Source of the DNA: Pseudomonas sp. ZH-FAD
GTDB lineage: Bacteria; Pseudomonadota; Gammaproteobacteria; Pseudomonadales; Pseudomonadaceae
Reading direction: 5' to 3'
DNA: 64,000 nt
NCBI RefSeq assembly: GCF_002803095.1
Contig: NZ_PGLR01000027.1
Span: forward strand, 1-64,000
The position numbers and the translations under genes are program-made. How positions within the stretch are numbered: the first letter of the stretch is position 1; each line of letters opens with the position of its first letter. Shown piece after piece: positions 58,062 through 64,000 of this stretch. The notes below the pieces were generated by a model, which worked only from the letters and a program-made list of their open reading frames with translations, was not told the DNA's origin and did no database searches.

Positions 58062-60023
58062 ATGAACCGTGTCTTTTCTCCCACTCCCCTGGCCCTCGGC
58101 CTGCTCGCCGGTGTCCTGAGCCTCGCTGGTTGTGAGCCACAGGCGCCGGCTGCCCAGGCCCAACCCGCGGCAGTCGAGACTGCGCCGCTGGCGCCACAGG
58201 CCTGGCAGCCGGCCACCGAGATTGCCGTTGAAGATCTGCAACTGCTTAGCGAAACCTCGTTCTGGCCAGGCGCACGCTACCTGCTCAGCAGCGAGAAGCA
58301 GGGCCTCTACCTGCTCGACGAGCAGGGCGCCAGCCTGGCCCATCTGCCTGGGCGCTTCGGCGCCCTGGACCAGCGCAGCGATGCCGAGGGCCTGCTGCTC
58401 GCCAGCGTCGATATCGACCGCCAGCAGCCCATGCTGGTGGCCCTGCGCGGCGCCGAACGGCGCTGGGGCGAGCCGGTGTACCTGCCGCGCGCCAGCTTCA
58501 AGGTGGACGGCCTGTGCCTGTCGCGCGACGCGGCCGACAACCAGTTCCTGTTTCTGGTCGGCGAAGAGGGCATTGGCGAGCAGTGGCTGGTGGCCCAGGC
58601 CCTGCAACCGCTGGCCGAGCCGCGCCTGGTGCGGCGCCTGAGCCTGCCACCGGCCAGCGAGCATTGCCGCGTGGATGATGACGCCGAGCTGCTCTACGTC
58701 AACGAGGAGAACGTCGGCCTGTGGGCCTATGCCGCCGGCGCCGAGGATGACCTGATCCGCCAGCCGGTGGGCCTGCGTCAGCCGTTCGGCGATATCGCCG
58801 AGGCGATGGCCGGTATGGCGGTGGTGCCCGGTGGGGTGCTCGCGCTCGATCCGGAGGCCGGCGTGCTGCACCGCTACGCTCGCCAGGGTAAGGGCTGGCG
58901 CGCCGAGGCGCCGCTGTCGCTGCCCGGGCTGGAGGAGCCGGAGCGACTCGGTGCGCGGACGGTCGAGGGTGGCCTGGAGCTGCTGATCGGCGGTGATAAC
59001 GGCCTGCACCGCGTCCAGCTCGACTGGGCACCGGCCGCGCCGGCGCTGGCCAGGCCGCTGCCGGTGCTGACGCCGCTGGTACAGACCGACGAGGTGCCGA
59101 GCCTGGGCGACGCGGCGGACGACCCGGCGATCTGGCTGCATCCGCAGGAGCCGAGCCGCAGCCGCGTGCTGGGCACCGACAAACAGGGCGGCCTGCTGGT
59201 TTACGACCAGCAGGGCAGGCAGCTGCAGGACCTGCGCGTCGGTCGTATGAACAACGTCGATCTGCGCGCCGGCTTCGAGCTTGGCGGGCAGCGCGTCGAT
59301 CTGGCCGTGGCCAGCAATCGCGACCATAACAGCCTGCACTTCTTCGCCATCGACCGCACCAGTGGCGAGCTCAGCGACCTCGGCCAGGCGCCGACTGCGC
59401 TGAGCGACATCTACGGCCTGTGCCTGTTCCAGCAGCCCGATGGCGCCATCCACGCCATCGCCAACGACAAGGACGGCACCTTCGTGCAGTACCGCCTCGA
59501 CGGCAGCAGCGGCCGTGTGCAGGCCACGCTGGCGCGCCAGTTCAAGGTCGCCAGCCAGCCGGAAGGTTGTGTCGCCGATGACCGCAACCAGCGCCTGTTC
59601 GTCGGCGAGGAGGACGTCGCGGTGTGGGTGTTGGACGCCCGCGCCGAGGTACCGGCCGAGCTGCAGCAGGTGATCGGCGTCGGCGAGGTGGTACACGACG
59701 ATATCGAGGGCCTGGCCTTCTACCAGGGCGAGCAGCGCGACTACCTGGTGATCTCCAGCCAGGGCAACGACAGCTACGTGGTACTCGACGGCCAGGCACC
59801 GTATGCCGTGCGCGGCGCCTTCCGTATCGGCCTGGATGCCGCGCGTGGCATCGATGGCGTGTCGGAAACCGACGGCCTGGAAGTGACCTCGGCCAACCTC
59901 GGCGGCCCCTGGAGCCAGGGGATGCTGGTGGTGCAGGACGGCCGCAAGCGCATGCCCGAAGGCCGGCAGAACTACAAGTATCTGCCCTGGAGCGCAGTGG
60001 CCGAGGCCCTGAGCCTGGAGTGA
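58062..60023 (+). CDS. Tandem beta-propeller phytase lipoprotein
   Basis: A 653-residue lipoprotein: the signal peptide ends VLSLAGCEPQ with the lipobox cysteine near residue 24. The C-terminal half (about 345-653) is a beta-propeller phytase with DAADDPAIWLHPQEPSRSRV, GTDKQGGLLVYDQQGRQLQD, NNVDLRAGF and SDIYGLCLF, QPEGCVADDR and DDIEGLAFY segments that hold calcium and phosphate ligands. The N-terminal half has a similar but degenerate propeller without the DDPA motif, as in dual-domain phytases. It would release phosphate from phytate at the outer membrane or in the periplasm. The ATG at 58062 is chosen for the lipoprotein signal. Confidence 0.88.
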   Translation: MNRVFSPTPLALGLLAGVLSLAGCEPQAPAAQAQPAAVETAPLAPQAWQPATEIAVEDLQLLSETSFWPGARYLLSSEKQGLYLLDEQGASLAHLPGRFGALDQRSDAEGLLLASVDIDRQQPMLVALRGAERRWGEPVYLPRASFKVDGLCLSRDAADNQFLFLVGEEGIGEQWLVAQALQPLAEPRLVRRLSLPPASEHCRVDDDAELLYVNEENVGLWAYAAGAEDDLIRQPVGLRQPFGDIAEAMAGMAVVPGGVLALDPEAGVLHRYARQGKGWRAEAPLSLPGLEEPERLGARTVEGGLELLIGGDNGLHRVQLDWAPAAPALARPLPVLTPLVQTDEVPSLGDAADDPAIWLHPQEPSRSRVLGTDKQGGLLVYDQQGRQLQDLRVGRMNNVDLRAGFELGGQRVDLAVASNRDHNSLHFFAIDRTSGELSDLGQAPTALSDIYGLCLFQQPDGAIHAIANDKDGTFVQYRLDGSSGRVQATLARQFKVASQPEGCVADDRNQRLFVGEEDVAVWVLDARAEVPAELQQVIGVGEVVHDDIEGLAFYQGEQRDYLVISSQGNDSYVVLDGQAPYAVRGAFRIGLDAARGIDGVSETDGLEVTSANLGGPWSQGMLVVQDGRKRMPEGRQNYKYLPWSAVAEALSLE

Positions 60024-60035
60024 CCGCGTTTCACC

Positions 60036-60111
60036 GCCCGGCCTTCGGCCGGGCGACGTAGGGCGAACTCAGTACGTAGGGCGGACTCAGGAGCGCAGCG
60101 AACAGTCCGCC
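60036..60111. repeat. Hairpin and family F repeat between phytase and tolQ-like gene
   Basis: CGCCCGGCC-TTC-GGCCGGGCG (60036-60056) has no T-run. Next, GGCGGACT-N16-AGTCCGCC (60080-60111) is the inverse-oriented relative of the element at 51122, sharing the loop CAGGAGCGCAGCGAAC. The 189-bp gap means the energiser genes may have a separate promoter. Confidence 0.7.
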
Positions 60112-60212
60112 GCAGCGAAGCCCTCCATCGGCAGCGGCAACCAGGCTGCCTGTAACCCTAATAGGCATGGCGCCCACCATTTTTGGCGGGCGTAGCAAGC
60201 AAGGAGTCGAAG

Positions 60213-60923
60213 ATGCACAGTTCACTCGAACAGATGACCGTCTGGGGGCTGGTCAGCGAGGCCAGCCTGCTGGTGCAGGCCGTAATGCTCAGCCTGGTGC
60301 TGGCGTCGCTGGTCAGCTGGTACCTGATCGTTCAGCGCAGCGCCGTGCTGCGCCGCAGCGAGCGCGAGGCGAAAGCCTTCCTGCAGCGCTTTCGCGGCAG
60401 CGCCGAGCTGGGCCAACTGCAGCGTGAGTGCGCCGCCGAAGCAGATCAGGACGCCGGCCTGCAGCAGCTGTTTCAGGCCGGTTACGGCGAGTACCTGCAG
60501 CTGCAGCGCGAGCCCGGTATCGCCGCCGACGCGGTGATCGAAGGGGTCGAGCGCAGCCTGCTGGTGGCCATCGCCGAACAGGAGGAGCGCCTGGAAAAAG
60601 GCCTGCCGCTGCTCGCCACGGTCGGTTCGGTGAGCCCCTACGTCGGCCTGTTCGGCACCGTCTGGGGCATCATGAACTCCTTCATCGGCCTGTCGCAGGT
60701 GCAGCAGGCGACCCTCTCCACCGTCGCCCCGGGCATCGCCGAGGCGCTGATCGCCACCGCCATCGGCCTGTTCGCCGCGATTCCCGCGGTGATCGCCTAC
60801 AACCGCTTCTCCGCGCGCGTGGCAGGCCTTGGCGCGCGCTACTACAGCCTCGGCAACGAGCTGCAGGGACGCTTGCAGCGCAGGCTGCACAGCAGTGCCA
60901 GCCGCGTCGCCGCAGCGGCCTGA
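60213..60923 (+). CDS. TolQ/ExbB-type proton channel subunit
   Basis: A 236-residue MotA/TolQ/ExbB protein with three membrane helices (about residues 17-39, 135-160 and 175-200). The family core is LATVGSVSPYVGLFGTVWGI followed by MNSFIGL and APGIAEALIATAIGLFAAIP. It resembles TolQ more than ExbB in length and text. With the next two genes it forms a dedicated energising complex for outer membrane transport. The true cell-division tolQRA operon should lie elsewhere. The ATG at 60213 follows AAGGAG. Confidence 0.88.
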   Translation: MHSSLEQMTVWGLVSEASLLVQAVMLSLVLASLVSWYLIVQRSAVLRRSEREAKAFLQRFRGSAELGQLQRECAAEADQDAGLQQLFQAGYGEYLQLQREPGIAADAVIEGVERSLLVAIAEQEERLEKGLPLLATVGSVSPYVGLFGTVWGIMNSFIGLSQVQQATLSTVAPGIAEALIATAIGLFAAIPAVIAYNRFSARVAGLGARYYSLGNELQGRLQRRLHSSASRVAAAA

Positions 60924-60933
60924 GGGGAACGTC

Positions 60934-61383
60934 ATGCGCAGGCCGCATAGCAAGCATGGCCCCAAGGCCGAGATGAATGTGGTGCCCTACATCGACGTGA
61001 TGCTGGTGCTGCTGGTGATCTTCATGGTCACCGCGCCCATGCTCACCCAGGGGGTGCATATCGAGCTGCCCAAGGTGGCCGCCGAGGCGCTGCCCAGCGA
61101 TAACCAGCAGCGCATCCTCACCCTGTCGGTACAGGCCGACGGCAGCTACTACTGGAACCTCGGTAGCGAGCTGGACACCGAACTGGGCGCGGCCAGCGAG
61201 CAGGCCGTGGACCTGGCGGTGATGAGCGCGCGAGTGGCGCAACTGGTCGCCGAGCAGGGCGACACCCAGGTGTACATCCGCGCCGACCAGGCCGCCGACT
61301 ACGCCAGTGTGGTGGCCGGCATCGCCGCCCTGCAGCAGGGTGGGGTGAGCAGCCTGGGGCTGATCACCGAGGCGCCGCAATGA
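60934..61383 (+). CDS. TolR/ExbD-type subunit
   Basis: A 149-residue protein with one N-terminal transmembrane helix. EMNVVPYIDVMLVLLVIFMV carries the membrane aspartate used for proton coupling. The periplasmic part shows VYIRADQAADYASVV, typical of TolR. It starts ten bases after the TolQ-like gene, and its end overlaps the next gene start by four bases (ATGA). Confidence 0.9.
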   Translation: MRRPHSKHGPKAEMNVVPYIDVMLVLLVIFMVTAPMLTQGVHIELPKVAAEALPSDNQQRILTLSVQADGSYYWNLGSELDTELGAASEQAVDLAVMSARVAQLVAEQGDTQVYIRADQAADYASVVAGIAALQQGGVSSLGLITEAPQ

Positions 61384-62177
61384 GCAGCCTGACCCTGCCC
61401 GCTGAGCACAACATGCGACGCCCGCTCGTGCCGTCCGTGCACTGGCGCCGTCGTTGTGGCGCGCTGGCGGCGACCCTGGCCCTGCATCTGGGGTTGGGCG
61501 CGCTGCTGCTCGCCCATTGGCAGGTTGACGAGCCACCGGTGCCGCTGGTCAGCACGGTGCAGTTGCAACTGTTGACGCTGGCTCCACCGGCTGTGCCAGA
61601 ACCGCCCGCGTCGATCCCCGAATTGCCGCAGCCGGTGGCGCCGGCGCAACCCGATCCGACCATCGAACGCCAGCGTCTGGAGCAGGCTGCCCTGGCGCGC
61701 AAACGAGCCGAGCAGCAGCGCCTTGAACAGGAGCAGCAACGCCAGCGCGAGGCTCAGCGACGTGAGCAGGAGCGCCAGCGCCGCGAGGCCGAGGCCCGCG
61801 AACAGCTGGAGCAGCAGCGCCTGGCCGTGCAGCGCGAACAGGTCGAGCGTCAGCAGGCGGCTGCGGCAGCCGAACGCGCACGCCAGGCCGAGGCAGCGGC
61901 CGCCGCCAGCCGCGAGTTCCTGCCGATTGCCAAGCAGGCCCCGGCCTACCCACAGCGCGCCCTGGACAAGGGCCTCGAAGGACAGTGCACTGTGCGTTAC
62001 CGGGTCAATGAGCAGGGCCGGGTGGAAAACCCCGAGGCCGAGCCCGACTGCCACCCGCTGTTCGTCCGCCCCTCGCTGAACGCGGCGAAGAGCTTTCGCT
62101 ACCAGCCAAGGATGATCGACGGCCGTGCCGTGGCGGTGGAGAGCGTGAGGAACACTTTTACCTACCGCATCGAATGA
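61380..62177 (+). CDS. TonB/TolA-like energy transducer
   Basis: A 265-residue protein with an N-terminal membrane anchor (about residues 27-46, ALAATLALHLGLGALLLAHW), a proline-rich stretch (70-90), a long charged coiled coil rich in Glu, Gln and Arg (92-180, TolA-like), and a C-terminal TonB domain with APAYPQRALDKGLEGQCTVR and YRVNEQGRVENPEAEPDC. The C-terminal fold is the TonB_C form that contacts TonB boxes. The mixed architecture indicates a custom transducer for the receptor at 55490, working with the TolQ/TolR-like pair. Confidence 0.85.
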   Translation: MSSLTLPAEHNMRRPLVPSVHWRRRCGALAATLALHLGLGALLLAHWQVDEPPVPLVSTVQLQLLTLAPPAVPEPPASIPELPQPVAPAQPDPTIERQRLEQAALARKRAEQQRLEQEQQRQREAQRREQERQRREAEAREQLEQQRLAVQREQVERQQAAAAAERARQAEAAAAASREFLPIAKQAPAYPQRALDKGLEGQCTVRYRVNEQGRVENPEAEPDCHPLFVRPSLNAAKSFRYQPRMIDGRAVAVESVRNTFTYRIE

Positions 62178-62234
62178 CCACGCAGCGCAACGGAACCTGG
62201 CCCATACGCAGTCGGCCGCCGCGCGCACCATCAG

Positions 62235-62311
62235 TCCCCTCGCCCCTCTGGGGAGAGGGTTAGGGAGAGGGGGCGTGCAACCGCCTAACCCCGACCCGGA
62301 TGCAATCCGGG
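62235..62311. repeat. Families D and A repeats before phoX
   Basis: CCCCTCGCCCCTCTGGGGAGAGGG at about 62235-62272 is a family D element like that at 37864. CCCGGATGCAATCCGGG at 62295-62311 is a single arm of family A. I see no clear Pho box between the TonB-like gene and phoX. Confidence 0.65.
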
Positions 62312-62337
62312 AATACCAGCCAGCACAGAGAAGCTCG

Positions 62338-64000
62338 ATGAAGCACGATCCGCAGGACTTTCACCAACGTCTCGAAGCCCACGACGACCAGCCGATCAAC
62401 CCCAGCAGCAATCCGCCCCTGTCCACGCTGATCGACCCCACCCGGCGCAACCTGCTCAAGGGCGGTCTGGGCCTGGCCGCCCTGGGCTTCTTCGGTGGCG
62501 GCCTGGCCGCCTGTAGCAAGGCGTCGGCCAGCCCGTTGCTGAATTTCACCGGCGTGCCGCTGCAGTTCGATGCGCAGTTCGACCAGGTGCTGGTGCCGCC
62601 GGGCTATCGCGCCGTGCCGTTCTTTTCCTGGGGCGACGCGGTGGAGCTCGGCGCGCCGGACTGGCGCTCGGACGCCAGCGACGACTGGCAGGCCCAGCTC
62701 AAGCAGGCGGGCGACAACCACGACGGCATGAATTTCTTCGCCTTCGAGGGCGAAGAGGATCGCGGCCTGCTGGTGATGAACCACGAGTACGTCAATCCGC
62801 CGTTGCATCCGTCCGGGGTGATCGACCAGTCGCGACCACGGCCGCTGGGCGAGGTGCGCAAGGAGCAGGCCGCCCATGGCGTTTCGGTGATCGAGGTGAG
62901 AAAAGGCTCGGACGGCCAGTGGCACAGAGTCATGGATTCGCCCTACAACCGGCGCATCAGCATGCTTACGCCGATGCGCCTGGCCGGGCCGCTGGCCGGA
63001 CTGGAGATGATGAAGACCGCCAGCGACCCCGAAGGCCTGACGGTGCTCGGCACCCTGAACAACTGCGCCACTGGTGTCACGCCCTGGGGCACCTTCCTCA
63101 CCTGCGAGGAGAACTGGCACAACTACTTCATCAATCGCGACCAACAGGATTATGAGCGCCGTACGTCGCACAAGCGCTACGGCCTGGCCACCGAGGGCAC
63201 CAGCAAGAACTACGCCTGGGAAACCGCCGACGCGCGCTTCGACGCCACGCCCTATGCCGACCAGCCCCACGGTGGCCATGTCAACGAGCCGCACCGTTTC
63301 GGCTGGGTGGTGGAGATCGATCCCTTCGACCCCAGTGCGCAGCCGATCAAGCGCACCGCTTTCGGCCGCTTCAGCCGCGAGTGCGCGGCGCTGGCGCTCG
63401 GCGAGGACGGGCGTATGGCATTCTATTCGGGCGACGACGCACGCGGCGAGTACGTCTACAAGTTCGTCCCGAGCGGGCGTTTCGACGCCGCCAATCCTCG
63501 CGCCAACCGCGATCTGCTGGACGAAGGCGCCCTGTACGCGGCACGTTTCGATGCCGACGGCAGCGGCCGGTGGCTGGCTCTGGTTCACGGGCAGAACGGT
63601 CTGAGCGCCGAGCACGGCTTCGCCAGTCAGGCCGAGGTGCTGCTCAACGCCCGCGCCGCCGCCGACCGTGCTGGCGCGACGCCCATGGATCGCCCCGAGT
63701 GGGCGGCGGTGCACCCCAGAACGCGCGAGGTCTATGTCGCCCTGACCAACAACGACGGCCGTGGCGACAAGCAGCCCACGGACGCCGCCAACCCTCGTCC
63801 GCACAACCTGCACGGGCAGATTCTGCGTTTCAACGAACAGGGCGGCGACCCGACCGCCACCGCCTTCACCTGGGAGCTGTTCCTCCTGGCCGGCGAGGCC
63901 AGGGGCGCGCGGACTGCTGGCGGCGAGCCGATGCCGGCCAACCTCACCGGCACCGTCAACGGTGACATCTTCTCCTCGCCGGACGGTCTGGCCTTCGACG
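62338..64000 (+). CDS. phoX: PhoX family alkaline phosphatase (3' end beyond the window)
   Basis: The first 554 codons of a DUF839/PhoX enzyme, open to the end of the window. A Tat signal is visible: LIDPTRRNLLKGGLGLAALG (twin arginines at 36-37) then a hydrophobic stretch. Family motifs are NHEYVNPPLHPSG, LNNCATGVTPWGTFLTCEEN (conserved cysteines), HGGHVNEPHRFGWVVEIDPF, FYSGDDARGEYVYKFVPSGR, VALTNNDGRGD and SSPDGLAFD. PhoX is a calcium- and iron-dependent phosphatase exported folded to the periplasm. It follows the TonB-like gene by 160 bp and completes a phosphate-scavenging block. Confidence 0.9.
   Translation, partial: MKHDPQDFHQRLEAHDDQPINPSSNPPLSTLIDPTRRNLLKGGLGLAALGFFGGGLAACSKASASPLLNFTGVPLQFDAQFDQVLVPPGYRAVPFFSWGDAVELGAPDWRSDASDDWQAQLKQAGDNHDGMNFFAFEGEEDRGLLVMNHEYVNPPLHPSGVIDQSRPRPLGEVRKEQAAHGVSVIEVRKGSDGQWHRVMDSPYNRRISMLTPMRLAGPLAGLEMMKTASDPEGLTVLGTLNNCATGVTPWGTFLTCEENWHNYFINRDQQDYERRTSHKRYGLATEGTSKNYAWETADARFDATPYADQPHGGHVNEPHRFGWVVEIDPFDPSAQPIKRTAFGRFSRECAALALGEDGRMAFYSGDDARGEYVYKFVPSGRFDAANPRANRDLLDEGALYAARFDADGSGRWLALVHGQNGLSAEHGFASQAEVLLNARAAADRAGATPMDRPEWAAVHPRTREVYVALTNNDGRGDKQPTDAANPRPHNLHGQILRFNEQGGDPTATAFTWELFLLAGEARGARTAGGEPMPANLTGTVNGDIFSSPDGLAFD

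Overview
The window is chromosomal DNA of a GC-rich gammaproteobacterium that I read as Pseudomonas. The support is gene order and regulatory sites: a bioBFHCD operon followed by two FadE-type acyl-CoA dehydrogenases (as I recall, the order of the PA0500-PA0508 block of P. aeruginosa), an exonuclease/DUF294 pair near an SSS symporter, an Rsm-type sRNA with a perfect GacA palindrome, and candidate PsrA, HutC, BirA, Fur and PhoB sites. I cannot name the species; a non-fluorescent group such as P. mendocina/oleovorans is a guess.

Layout. 1-1.35 kb: AT-rich left edge with an integron-type gene cassette (HEPN-like protein plus attC), the start of a second cassette, and no integrase in view. 1.35-5.3 kb: DinG-like helicase and FAN1-type VRR-NUC nuclease (DNA repair). 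5.5-11 kb: a small secreted repeat protein, an orphan creD with a possible cre tag, two hypothetical proteins and a Fur-boxed siderophore receptor. 11.2-18.2 kb: two-component sodium/solute symporter, hypothetical protein, U32/TrhP protein, DEDDh exonuclease and cNMP/CBS/DUF294 protein. 18.4-26.4 kb: malate synthase G, GNAT, GcvR-like ACT protein, RarD, SrkA, ModE, ComF. 26.5-31.2 kb: complete biotin operon behind a BirA-type operator. 31.3-37.8 kb: a mini flagellar rod-like protein, a SprA-type putative metalloprotease, FadE1 (PsrA-type operator), a diguanylate cyclase and FadE2. 38-41.5 kb: PPK2 with a Pho box, facing a Na/Pi symporter, coiled-coil and PstS-like lipoprotein cluster. 41.5-52 kb: histidine utilisation (hutD | hutI hutG hutU, BCCT transporter, MIO-less HutH paralogue, hutH, hutC) with two HutC-type operators. 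52-55.1 kb: endonuclease I, Rsm sRNA, AraC regulator, degenerate GGDEF protein. 55.4-64 kb: a phosphate/phytate scavenging block (Pho box, TonB-dependent receptor, beta-propeller phytase lipoprotein, TolQ/ExbB, TolR/ExbD, TonB/TolA-like protein, PhoX).

The most interesting systems are: (i) the BCCT transporter translationally coupled to a histidase paralogue that lacks the Ala-Ser-Gly MIO triad, inside a hut operon, which suggests uptake and trimethylamine elimination of a histidine betaine (hercynine or ergothioneine) feeding urocanate-type products into the Hut pathway; (ii) a self-contained, probably PhoB-controlled phytate acquisition system with its own TonB energiser; (iii) a GacA-controlled Rsm sRNA beside a degenerate GGDEF protein that keeps its c-di-GMP I-site; and (iv) the HEPN-like integron cassette.

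Several short palindromic repeat families are scattered through the intergenic regions, and one copy lies inside bioC. All calls are from reading the sequence; no database search was run.
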